Source: CAYVZZ01 sp964456185
GTDB lineage: Bacteria; Pseudomonadota; Gammaproteobacteria; Pseudomonadales; Alcanivoracaceae
DNA: 15,641 nucleotides
Assembly: GCA_964456185.1 (NCBI GenBank)
Contig: CAYVZZ010000055.1
Location: 1 to 15,641, forward strand
Direction: 5' to 3'
Numbering within the stretch: the stretch's first letter is position 1; every line of letters begins with the position of its first letter. Positions 1 through 7,116 of this stretch are shown in pieces. The position numbers were made by a program, and so were the translations under genes. Below the pieces are notes generated by a model, which was given only the letters and a program-made list of their open reading frames with translations, was not told the origin of the DNA and did no database searches.

Positions 1-847
1 AAAGGCAGCCATTGAAAACCAAGGCGCCGAGGATGTTGCCGATAACAACAGGCAACTGGTTCCAGAGCCACCAGTCGTGGATGCTGACATCGGCACCGGC
101 AAGAATGCCCGTGGGGAAAAGCCACATGTTGACGACGGTATGCTCAAAGCCCAGGGCGAAGAAAGTCGCGATGGGAATCCACATCAGAACCACACGGCCT
201 AGGGTGCTATAGCTGGCCTTGGACATCACCGAGCCCAGGCTGACTAGCCAGTTACAGAGGATGCCCATGCCAATGGCCGCACACCAACCCAGCACACCAA
301 ACTGCTGATAGGCCACCTTGTGTTCCGCCGTGGCGGCAATGACATTGAGCAGCGCATTAGGCTCGATTGAGCCGCCGCGGGTTAACGAGAACCAAAGCAG
401 CCAGCCAAAGAAGACGCCGCCTGCCAGGTTGCCAACCAGCGTCCACCCCCAGTTGCGAGCGACCTGCAAGGGGGTAACTGTTTTGGCAAACATACCAACC
501 GGCATGGTGACAAAACTGCCGGTGGCCATTTCCAGCCCCAAAAAGCTCAAAATGATGTAGCCGACGGGAAATACCAGCCCGGCAACCGCCAAGGGAATGC
601 CGGCGGATACCATACTGAACACCACGCAGGCACCATAGGCGAGAAATGGCGTACAGAGGAAACCTCTGATGAGCAAATCCCGGGTGGCCAGGGTGGCTTT
701 ATCGCGGGCATCTTCGGCGAGTCGGTCGACCATGTCAGTAGGTGAGTTGGTCTCCATAGCCGGTTTGGCAGGAGGGGCATTGGCCCCCGCAATGGCAATG
801 GGTTGTTCAAGAGGTTCCGCTTTGAGAGTGGTTGTGTTGCTGCGCAT
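1..847 (-). CDS. Formate/nitrite transporter (FNT) family channel, 3'-truncated by window edge
   Basis: The reverse strand is open from ATG at 847 to position 1, giving 282 residues with no stop, so only the C-terminus is missing. FNT proteins are pentameric inner-membrane channels that pass small monovalent anions (formate, nitrite, hydrosulfide). After a Pro/Ala-rich cytoplasmic N-terminus of about 50 residues come the hydrophobic helices: residues 68-82, 84-104 with a glycine/methionine-rich loop (LGLEMATGSFVTMPVGM, about 104-119), 135-154, 184-204, 219-233 and the start of the last helix near 266-282. FEHTVVNM at 234-241 carries His236, the position of the conserved central pore histidine (His209 in E. 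coli FocA). GGAG lies seven bases before the ATG. The gene is divergent from cysJ, so the anion could be nitrite, formate or a sulfur species. The family is clear and the substrate is not. Confidence 0.93.
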   Translation of the reverse strand, partial: MRSNTTTLKAEPLEQPIAIAGANAPPAKPAMETNSPTDMVDRLAEDARDKATLATRDLLIRGFLCTPFLAYGACVVFSMVSAGIPLAVAGLVFPVGYIILSFLGLEMATGSFVTMPVGMFAKTVTPLQVARNWGWTLVGNLAGGVFFGWLLWFSLTRGGSIEPNALLNVIAATAEHKVAYQQFGVLGWCAAIGMGILCNWLVSLGSVMSKASYSTLGRVVLMWIPIATFFALGFEHTVVNMWLFPTGILAGADVSIHDWWLWNQLPVVIGNILGALVFNGCL

Positions 848-872
848 CGTAATGCTCCTAGTAGTGAGTAAG

Positions 873-884
873 GTGACTCGTCAC
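873..884. repeat. Small perfect dyad in the leader of the FNT gene
   Basis: GTGAC and GTCAC arms flank a two-base centre (TC), about 26 bases upstream of the FNT start codon. It could be an operator half or a small leader hairpin. The arms resemble a CRP-type site (TGTGA/TCAC), but the spacer is 4 bases instead of 6, so no regulator is assigned. The rest of 848-1060 holds no gene that I can support. Confidence 0.3.
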
Positions 885-1069
885 AAGACGTTTTTCGTTC
901 CCAGGCATGCGGAATGAAGAAACGCGCAACGGGCAAATTGGCGACAGCAAGCGGTGTGCCATAAAAATAGTGTTTGAAAATCAGTTGGTTGGAGAAAACG
1001 ATTTCGATCGCGGTTTGAAAAAGCACAAAAACAGTGCGTATTTGTCCAAATTGGATATAGCTTAAACGC

Positions 1070-1127
1070 ATAAGGTTATTACTGTATCTGGAAGGTATTG
1101 ATATAAGCGCATATAAGATTTTTTAAT
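1070..1127 (+). promoter_or_regulatory. Candidate cysJ promoter with repeated ATAAG words
   Basis: In an AT-rich stretch, TTGATA (1098-1103) and TTTAAT (1122-1127) make a plausible -35/-10 pair with an 18-base spacer. ATAAG occurs three times, starting at 1070, 1103 and 1113. The last two lie in a direct repeat ATATAAG spaced exactly 10 bases apart, and the first lies in ATAA-GG-TTAT (1070-1079). Cys operons of gammaproteobacteria are usually activated by the LysR-type regulator CysB, which binds AT-rich half-sites just upstream of and over the -35. The arrangement fits such a site but I cannot score it against a CysB matrix. The promoter would give a leader of about 75 bases. Confidence 0.35.
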
Positions 1128-1130
1128 AAC

Positions 1131-1151
1131 AAAATAATAATTTATTATTTT
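1131..1151. repeat. 21-bp perfect AT-only palindrome before cysJ
   Basis: Ten-base arms (AAAATAATAA and TTATTATTTT) flank a single T at 1141. It lies about 60 bases before the cysJ start, just downstream of the candidate -10. It may be a protein-binding dyad, or simply a melted or bent AT tract. As an RNA hairpin it would be weak because it has only A-U pairs. Confidence 0.45.
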
Positions 1152-1197
1152 TATGTATGTATGAGGCTCACTACCATCGCCCTCGAATGTGATTACA

Positions 1198-1205
1198 GGG
1201 AGGTG
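1198..1205 (+). promoter_or_regulatory. Shine-Dalgarno that sets the cysJ start
   Basis: GGGAGGTG lies four bases before ATG 1210. The frame is also open from GTG 1189, but that start would place this strong ribosome site inside the gene, so ATG 1210 is chosen. Confidence 0.75.
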
Positions 1206-1209
1206 GGCT

Positions 1210-3024
1210 ATGGCCGCCGAGCTTTCTTTTATACTGTCTGAGCAACAAACCGCGTTGCTGGAACAACTTTCATCCGAACTCGCACAGCCTGGGCTGCTGT
1301 GGGCATCGGGCTATTTGGCCGGTCGTGCCAGCCAAGGTGGCGCTGTACCAGCAGCAGCTGCCGCACCGGCACAAGCGGCTCCTGTCGAGCAGCTTAAACT
1401 CACCGTGCTATATGGTAGCCAAACCGGCAATGCCAAGCGCATTGCCGAGCAGCTGGCTGAAAAAGCCACTGCTGCGGGCGTTGATGTACGTCTGGTGCGC
1501 GCCGACCAATACAAAGTGCGCGAACTGAAAAAAGAGCGCCTGCTCTATGTGGTTATCAGCACTCACTCCTCGGGTGACGAGGCCGAGCCGCCGGATGATT
1601 CCCGTGCCTTCTTCGAAGGCTTGCTGGGCAAGCGTGCACCTAAAGTGCCCGAATTGGAGTTTGGCGTATTGGCGCTGGGCGATACCAGCTACCCTGATTT
1701 CTGTGGTGTTGGTCGTGATATCGACGAGCGGCTGGAAGCCTTGGGCGGCAAGCGTTTGTTTGCCCGTGGCGATGCCGATGTGGACATCAACACCGTGGCC
1801 GATCCCTGGGTTGAGCAGGCACTAAAAGAGCTGGAAAACCGCCAAGGTGAAGCTGCGCCTACCGCCGGTAATGGGGCTGTGGTAACGCCACTTCATCCTG
1901 CCAAATCGGCTTATGACCGTAACAACCCCTTCGCTGCCGAAGTATTTGTTAATCAGCGCATTGTGGCTGCTGGTAACGAAAAAGACGTGCGCCATTTTGA
2001 GCTGTCACTGGAAGACAGCGGCATTACCTATCAACCCGGTGATGCATTGGGCATATGGCCGGTTCAGGCCAAGGAGCTGGTTGCTGCCGTGCTAAGCGAG
2101 CTGCAATTAGAGGGTGATACGGAAGTCACCCACAAGGACGACACTCGCACCCTAACCGAATGGTTGACTCATTACCGCGAGCTCACTTGCCTGACTCGTC
2201 CGTTCATTCAGGCACACGCCGAACGTAACGGCAGCGATGAATTAAAAGCCCTGCTCGAGCCAGAGCAACGCGACGCCTTCACGCATTTGCTGAAGAAAGT
2301 GCAGTTGATTGACTTCCTGCGTCAGTATCCGGCCACCTGGACAGCCGATGAGCTAGTAGCGGCATTGCGCCCCTTGGCACCGCGCATGTACTCCATCGCC
2401 TCGGCACAAGCCGAAGTGGAAGAAGAAGTACATCTGACTGTTGATATCGTGCACTACCAAAGTGGCGACGAAGACCGTTGGGGTGTGGGTTCGCACTATT
2501 TGGCCGATCTCGACGAAGATGCCACCGTGCCGGTATTCATCGACCCGAATGACCGTTTCCGCCTGCCGGAAGTTGACAAAACCGACGTCATCATGATTGG
2601 GCCGGGCACCGGCGTCGCGCCTTTCCGTGCCTTCCTGCAGCACCGTGTTGAAACCGGTGCCGAAGGCCGCAACTGGCTGTTCTTTGGTAATCGTCACCTG
2701 CGTTCCGACTTCCTCTATCAAGTGGAATGGCGTCAAGCGTTAAATAACGGCGATCTCACTCACCTGGACGTGGCCTTTTCTCGCGACCAGGAAGACAAGA
2801 TCTACGTGCAAGACCGCATTCGCGAAAAAGCCGAAGAGCTGTGGCAATGGTTTGAAGGCGGAGCCCATGTGTATGTCTGCGGTGATGCCGACAACATGGC
2901 GCCCGATGTTCACGCTGCCTTGATCGACGTCGCCGTTACTGCCGGTGGCAAGAGCGAAGAAGACGCCGCCGCCTGGCTGCAAGGCTTGCTAACTGAAGGC
3001 CGCTACGCACGCGACGTTTACTGA
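1210..3024 (+). CDS. cysJ: NADPH-dependent assimilatory sulfite reductase, flavoprotein (alpha) subunit
   Basis: The 604-residue product carries FAD and FMN and passes electrons from NADPH to the CysI hemoprotein for the six-electron reduction of sulfite to sulfide in the cytoplasm. In order it has an N-terminal helical tail (1-42), an Ala/Pro-rich linker (45-58), and a flavodoxin domain (about 62-205) with the FMN phosphate loop SQTGN at 70-74. Next are an FAD-binding and connecting region with RMYSIAS at 392-398, an NADPH motif GPGTGVAPFRAF at 464-475, VYVCGDADNMAPDV at 554-567, and the typical C-terminal RDVY. Length matches E. coli CysJ (599). It is the first gene of cysJ-cysI-cysH-cysG. 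Start ATG 1210 is preferred over GTG 1189 because of the ribosome site at 1198-1205. Confidence 0.97.
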   Translation: MAAELSFILSEQQTALLEQLSSELAQPGLLWASGYLAGRASQGGAVPAAAAAPAQAAPVEQLKLTVLYGSQTGNAKRIAEQLAEKATAAGVDVRLVRADQYKVRELKKERLLYVVISTHSSGDEAEPPDDSRAFFEGLLGKRAPKVPELEFGVLALGDTSYPDFCGVGRDIDERLEALGGKRLFARGDADVDINTVADPWVEQALKELENRQGEAAPTAGNGAVVTPLHPAKSAYDRNNPFAAEVFVNQRIVAAGNEKDVRHFELSLEDSGITYQPGDALGIWPVQAKELVAAVLSELQLEGDTEVTHKDDTRTLTEWLTHYRELTCLTRPFIQAHAERNGSDELKALLEPEQRDAFTHLLKKVQLIDFLRQYPATWTADELVAALRPLAPRMYSIASAQAEVEEEVHLTVDIVHYQSGDEDRWGVGSHYLADLDEDATVPVFIDPNDRFRLPEVDKTDVIMIGPGTGVAPFRAFLQHRVETGAEGRNWLFFGNRHLRSDFLYQVEWRQALNNGDLTHLDVAFSRDQEDKIYVQDRIREKAEELWQWFEGGAHVYVCGDADNMAPDVHAALIDVAVTAGGKSEEDAAAWLQGLLTEGRYARDVY

Positions 3025-3048
3025 TACATCGATTGGAATGCACAAGAT

Positions 3049-3083
3049 GCAGTCGGCTTTACGGTTCGTCACCGATCGGCTGC
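3049..3083 (+). other. Two-part stem-loop in the cysJ-cysI gap
   Basis: The 78-base gap between cysJ and cysI can fold. Bases 3049-3056 pair with 3076-3083 (8 pairs, two of them G-U), enclosing a 4-bp hairpin (CGGT 3062-3065 with ACCG 3071-3074). No T-run follows, so this is not a classical terminator. It sits just before the cysI ribosome site (AAGGA near 3093) and might tune processing or translation. Everything downstream in the operon is close-packed, so this is the only sizeable internal gap. Confidence 0.35.
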
Positions 3084-3102
3084 CTCTCTAAAAGGAAACG
3101 AC

Positions 3103-4803
3103 ATGACTGACCAACTATCCGAAATGGAACACATCAAGCTCGAGAGTAACTACCTGCGTGGTACGATCGACAAGGGCTTGCACGACAGAACCACCGGCTC
3201 CATCTGCGATGCCGACACTAAGCTGCTGAAATTTCACGGCAGCTACATGCAAGACGACCGCGACATTCGTGATGAACGCCGAAAGCAAAAGCTCGAGCCA
3301 GATTACTCTTTCATGGTGCGCGTGCGTTTGCCCGGCGGTGTGTTAACCCCGCAACAATGGCTAGATTTAGATGCGTTGGCATTGAAATATGCCACCCGTG
3401 GTCTGCGTATTACCACCCGTCAGACCTTCCAATATCACGGCATTCTCAAAGAGGATCTGCGTAATGTGATCGGCGGCATCAACGAAACCGGCCTGTCGAC
3501 CCTGGCCGCCTGTGGTGATGACGTGCGTAACGTCGTGGCCTCGGTGAATCCGGCCGTCTCGTCGAGCCATCAGGAAGTGTACGAGTGGTCGCTAAAGCTC
3601 ATGGAGCACGTCAAGCCGCACACCACTGCCTATAAAGAGCTGTGGATTGACAAGCTGGACTGGACCACCGACGGCAGCCAAGACGAAGAGCCGCTGTTGG
3701 GCAAGGCTTACTCGCCGCGTAAATTCAAGTTTGGCATCGCCATTCCGCCTTATAATGATGTGGATGTGTTTACTCACGATGTCGGCCTAATCGCCATTCT
3801 CAATGACAAGAATGAGCTCACAGGCTTTAACGTCGCCCCCGGTGGCAGCATGGGTGGTAACACTGGCGACAAGCCAACTTATCCGCGTCTGGGCGACCTA
3901 ATCGGCTATGTACCCAAAGAGCACTTGTTGGAGCTGGCCTGGCATGCCATCGCCGTACAAGGCGACTTCGGCGACCGTTGTGACCGTATGCACGCCCGCC
4001 TGAAATACACCATCGATGACCGTGGCCTGCAATGGTTCCGCGATGAGTTGCAGTCGCGTGTCAGCTTCAAAATCGAGCCACCGCGCGACTACCATTTCGA
4101 GCACAACGGCGACCGTTTCGGTTGGCTGCGCGGCGAAGACGGCAAGTGGCACCTAACGCTGGAAATCCCCACCGGCCGGCTGTGGGACAACGAAGAAACC
4201 CAACGCCAAACCGGCATGCGTGAAATCGCCAAGATTCATAAGGGCGACCTGCGCATGACCTGTAACCAGAACGTCATCATCGCCAATGTGGCCGAAGAAG
4301 ACCGCGCCGCGATCGATGCGTTGGTCGATCAATATGGTCTGGGTGATTACAAAACTTCCAGCCCGATTCGCCAGCAAGCCATCGCCTGTGTGGCCTTCCC
4401 GACCTGTGGCTTGGCCATGGCCGAGAGCGAGCGCTACCTGTCGACCATTTTGGATAAGCTGGAAGCCCTGCTGGATAAATACGACCTATTAGATGAGTCG
4501 TTGCATTTCCGTATGTCGGGCTGCCCCAACGGCTGCTCACGCCCTTATGTGGGTGAAATTGCACTGGTTGGTCGTTCCATTGGTCGTTACGACCTGCGCA
4601 TTGGTTCCGACCAGGAAGGCGAGCGTATGAACGCGCTCTATAAGGAAAACATCGATGAGGCAGAAATTCTCTCCTCGCTCGATGAGTTGTTGGCACGCTT
4701 CGCCAAGGAGCGTAACGACGGCGAACACTTTGGTGATTTCGTGGTGCGTAACGGCATCGTGGACGCACCCAAGCGGCGCCCCAAACTGGAGTATGAAAAA
4801 TGA
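3103..4803 (+). CDS. cysI: Assimilatory sulfite reductase, siroheme/[4Fe-4S] hemoprotein (beta) subunit
   Basis: This 566-residue protein holds the coupled siroheme and [4Fe-4S] centre where sulfite is reduced to sulfide, using electrons from CysJ. The four cluster cysteines are visible at 429, 435, 474 and 478 (in CVAFPTCGLAMAE and SGCPNGCSRP). Their spacing of 6, 39 and 4 is the same as in E. coli CysI. The ferredoxin-like half domain near 65-125 contains RITTRQTFQYHG, typical of sulfite/nitrite reductases. Length is close to E. coli CysI (570), so the gene appears intact. AAGGA precedes ATG 3103, and the stop overlaps the cysH start (ATGA), which implies translational coupling. Activity depends on siroheme made by CysG three genes along, and on Fe-S assembly such as the SUF operon at the right of the window. 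Confidence 0.97.
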   Translation: MTDQLSEMEHIKLESNYLRGTIDKGLHDRTTGSICDADTKLLKFHGSYMQDDRDIRDERRKQKLEPDYSFMVRVRLPGGVLTPQQWLDLDALALKYATRGLRITTRQTFQYHGILKEDLRNVIGGINETGLSTLAACGDDVRNVVASVNPAVSSSHQEVYEWSLKLMEHVKPHTTAYKELWIDKLDWTTDGSQDEEPLLGKAYSPRKFKFGIAIPPYNDVDVFTHDVGLIAILNDKNELTGFNVAPGGSMGGNTGDKPTYPRLGDLIGYVPKEHLLELAWHAIAVQGDFGDRCDRMHARLKYTIDDRGLQWFRDELQSRVSFKIEPPRDYHFEHNGDRFGWLRGEDGKWHLTLEIPTGRLWDNEETQRQTGMREIAKIHKGDLRMTCNQNVIIANVAEEDRAAIDALVDQYGLGDYKTSSPIRQQAIACVAFPTCGLAMAESERYLSTILDKLEALLDKYDLLDESLHFRMSGCPNGCSRPYVGEIALVGRSIGRYDLRIGSDQEGERMNALYKENIDEAEILSSLDELLARFAKERNDGEHFGDFVVRNGIVDAPKRRPKLEYEK

Positions 4804-5522
4804 ATACCACGTCAGTCGCCTATCAAACGGACAGCCGCGAATCACTGGATGATCTCAACCGGCGATTTGCCGAACTGACAGCTTCACAGCGAGTAGAGTG
4901 GGCGCTTGCCCACCTGCCCGCAAACCATGTCCTAACGACCAGCTTCGGCATTCAAGCGGCGCTGTCATTGCACCTGTTAACACAGGTGCGCCCCGATATT
5001 CCGGTGGTATTGGCCGATACCGGCTACCTGTTTCCGGAAACCTATCAATTTGCTGAAGACCTTACTCAGCGGCTCAATCTCAACATCAAGGTGTATCGCG
5101 CCGATAAAAGCCCCGCTTGGCAAGAAGCCTGCTATGGCCAACTTTGGCAAAAAGGGGTGGAAGGCATCGAGGAATACAACCGCATCAACAAAGTCGAGCC
5201 GATGGCAAAAGCCTTCGATGACTTGCAAGTGGGCACCTGGTTCTCCGGCGTGCGCCGTGAACAAGCTAAGAGCCGCGCCAATACGCCCTTTGTGGAATAC
5301 AAAAATGGCCGCTACAAGGTGCACCCCATAGCCGACTGGAGCAGCAAAGACGTCTGGCAATACCTCACCCAACACAACCTGCCATACCACCCCCTGTGGG
5401 AAGAAGGCTATGTTTCGCTGGGTGACGTGCACACCACGCGCAAGCTGGAAGAGGGCATGACAGAAGAAGAAACCCGCTTCTTTGGTTTAAAAAGGGAATG
5501 CGGATTGCATACCGATCTGTAA
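4800..5522 (+). CDS. cysH: Phosphoadenosine phosphosulfate (PAPS) reductase, thioredoxin-dependent
   Basis: The product is 240 residues, close to the 244 of E. coli CysH. It reduces PAPS to sulfite and adenosine 3',5'-bisphosphate, using thioredoxin or glutaredoxin. The PP-loop region TTSFGIQ is at 46-52, LADTGYLFPET at 71-81, and WFSGVRREQAKSRA at 147-160. The catalytic cysteine is Cys234 in KRECGLH near the C-terminus. The cysteine pairs that bind [4Fe-4S] in APS reductases are absent (only Cys111 and Cys234 occur), so the PAPS-type enzyme is expected, which requires an APS kinase (CysC) encoded elsewhere. The start overlaps the cysI stop by four bases and the stop is 23 bases before cysG. 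This places the sulfite producer beside the sulfite consumer. Confidence 0.96.
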   Translation: MNTTSVAYQTDSRESLDDLNRRFAELTASQRVEWALAHLPANHVLTTSFGIQAALSLHLLTQVRPDIPVVLADTGYLFPETYQFAEDLTQRLNLNIKVYRADKSPAWQEACYGQLWQKGVEGIEEYNRINKVEPMAKAFDDLQVGTWFSGVRREQAKSRANTPFVEYKNGRYKVHPIADWSSKDVWQYLTQHNLPYHPLWEEGYVSLGDVHTTRKLEEGMTEEETRFFGLKRECGLHTDL

Positions 5523-5545
5523 CACCCGCAAAAAAGGAAAACGTC

Positions 5546-6997
5546 ATGTCACGTCTTTATGGTCTTTTTGCCGACTTGAAAAATCGCCCTGTGCTAGTGG
5601 TAGGTGGCGGCACCGTCGCCAACCGCAAGGTCATGGCCTTGCTGGAAGCCGATGCCGACATCACCGTTGGCGCGCCCGTCATCACCGCCGAGCTAAAGCA
5701 ACTGCAAGCCGAAGGGCGTATCACCCACATCGCCGGGCGCTTTGATGAAAGCTGGCTCGAGGACTGCTGGCTGGTGGTGGCCGCCACCAACGATCGCGCA
5801 CTAAACCGCCGTGTAGTCGACGCCGCCAACGCCCGTCGTCGTTTCGCCAACGTGGTAGACGACGCCGAGCTATCTACCTTTCAAGTGCCAGCCATTGTCG
5901 ACCGTGGCCCCTTGCAAATTGCCATCTCCACTGCTGGTGCCGCGCCCGTTATTGGCCGCCGCATCCGTGCCGATTTGGAAACCCGCATTGACCAGGCAAC
6001 CGGCTCGCTGGTGGGCTTGTTGTCCGACTTCCGTGGCCGCATTAAAGATCGTTTTCCCGACTTCAATGCCCGCCGCCAGTTTTACGAAAAACTCGCCGAC
6101 GGCAGCATCTTGTCGCTATTGCGCCGCCGTGGTGCAACAGCCGCCGCCGATGCCCTGCAAAGTAAACTCGACCAACCCACCCAGCCCACCAAAGGCCGTG
6201 TGATATTGGTCGGTGCCGGCCCCGGTGCCGCAGGCTTGCTCACGCTGGACGGCCTGCGCGCCCTACAACAAGCCGATGTCATTTTGCATGACCGCCTCGC
6301 CTCCGACGACGTACTCGCACTGGCACGACGCGATGCCCACCGCATCAACGTCGGCAAAGCCCCCGGCAAGCACCGCCACACCCAAGAGCAAATCAACGCT
6401 TTGCTCGTCAGCGAAGCCAATAAAGGTCAGCTAGTCGTGCGCCTCAAAGGCGGCGACCCCTTCATCTTCGGGCGCGGCGGCGAAGAGCTACAATACCTAC
6501 GCCGCCACAGCGTCGATTACGAAGTCGTCCCCGGCATCACCGCCGCCGGCGCTGCCGCTGCCTATACCGGCGTGCCGCTCACCCACCGCGACCACGCCCA
6601 GTCCGTGCGCTTTGTCACCGCTCACTGCAAACAATCCCTCGACAACCTCGACTGGCAAGTCTTCGCCCAACCCCAGCAAACCCTCGCCGTCTACATGGGC
6701 GTCGCCAAAGCCGGCTACCTGCAACGCCAGCTGCTCGCCCACGGCCGCGACGCCGCCACCCCCATCCTTTTCGTGGAAAACGCCTCGCGCCCCGAACAGC
6801 GCGTTGTTGCTGGTACGCTCGGCACCCTCACCCAAGTCGCCGCCGAGCACCAGGTGCGCGCCCCTGCGCTGCTGCTAATCGGTGAAGTCACTGCGCTCGC
6901 ACGCGAGCTCGCCTGGCAGGGAGCGGATGTGTTGCCTGTGGTTGATGAAACAGCCGGTGCGGTTGACGGGAAACTGTTGCAAGCGGCGGTGTCGTAA
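5546..6997 (+). CDS. cysG: Siroheme synthase: uroporphyrinogen-III methyltransferase / precorrin-2 dehydrogenase / sirohydrochlorin ferrochelatase
   Basis: This 483-residue trifunctional enzyme makes siroheme from uroporphyrinogen III. The N-terminal half has the NAD-binding fold VLVVGGGTVANRKV (16-29) and Asp105 in NVVDDA, the position of the catalytic aspartate (Asp104 in E. coli). The C-terminal methyltransferase (about 217-460) has GRVILVGAGPGAAGLLTLDG, VVRLKGGDPFIFGRGGEE (297-314), VVPGITAA and PLTHRD. It is 26 residues longer than E. coli CysG (457), partly through a Pro-rich linker near 209-216. Start ATG 5546 follows AAAGGAAA. The frame is also open from 5498, but that would overlap cysH and lacks a ribosome site. 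By eye, Thr129 occupies the position of Ser128 in E. coli. It is the last gene of the operon, making the cofactor for CysI. Confidence 0.96.
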   Translation: MSRLYGLFADLKNRPVLVVGGGTVANRKVMALLEADADITVGAPVITAELKQLQAEGRITHIAGRFDESWLEDCWLVVAATNDRALNRRVVDAANARRRFANVVDDAELSTFQVPAIVDRGPLQIAISTAGAAPVIGRRIRADLETRIDQATGSLVGLLSDFRGRIKDRFPDFNARRQFYEKLADGSILSLLRRRGATAAADALQSKLDQPTQPTKGRVILVGAGPGAAGLLTLDGLRALQQADVILHDRLASDDVLALARRDAHRINVGKAPGKHRHTQEQINALLVSEANKGQLVVRLKGGDPFIFGRGGEELQYLRRHSVDYEVVPGITAAGAAAAYTGVPLTHRDHAQSVRFVTAHCKQSLDNLDWQVFAQPQQTLAVYMGVAKAGYLQRQLLAHGRDAATPILFVENASRPEQRVVAGTLGTLTQVAAEHQVRAPALLLIGEVTALARELAWQGADVLPVVDETAGAVDGKLLQAAVS

Positions 6998-7020
6998 AAT
7001 ACTGACCACTCCTTATAAGA

Positions 7021-7052
7021 GGGCGGCCAAGTCTGACTGGCTGCCCTTTTAT
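7021..7052 (+). terminator. Intrinsic terminator of the cysJIHG operon
   Basis: GGGCGGCCA (7021-7029) pairs with TGGCTGCCC (7038-7046), nine pairs with one G-U, around an eight-base loop. TTTTATT follows directly. It lies 23 bases after the cysG stop and before the convergent lipoprotein gene. Confidence 0.88.
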
Positions 7053-7116
7053 TATAAATTCTACCAACTTGCCCGATCTTATCTTCGAGTCTGTCCCTTT
7101 TTAACTCCGTTAAGGT

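Noticed and set aside
848..1060. Searched for a riboswitch or tRNA in the FNT-cysJ intergenic region
   Set aside because: No cloverleaf, conserved riboswitch core or terminator/antiterminator pair could be seen.
547..1071. Reverse-strand open frame of 174 codons spanning the FNT gene start
   Set aside because: It lies in another frame over the well-supported FNT coding region and its leader, and its product is low-complexity Pro/Leu/Arg-rich with no recognisable domain.
4277..4845. Reverse-strand open frames opposite the end of cysI
   Set aside because: They are antisense shadows of cysI, with Arg/Pro/Trp-rich translations and no domain.
7101..7113. TTAAC-TCC-GTTAA dyad just past the lipoprotein stop
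   Set aside because: It is only five pairs, mostly A-T, and is not followed by a T-run in the direction of that gene, so it is not reported as a terminator.
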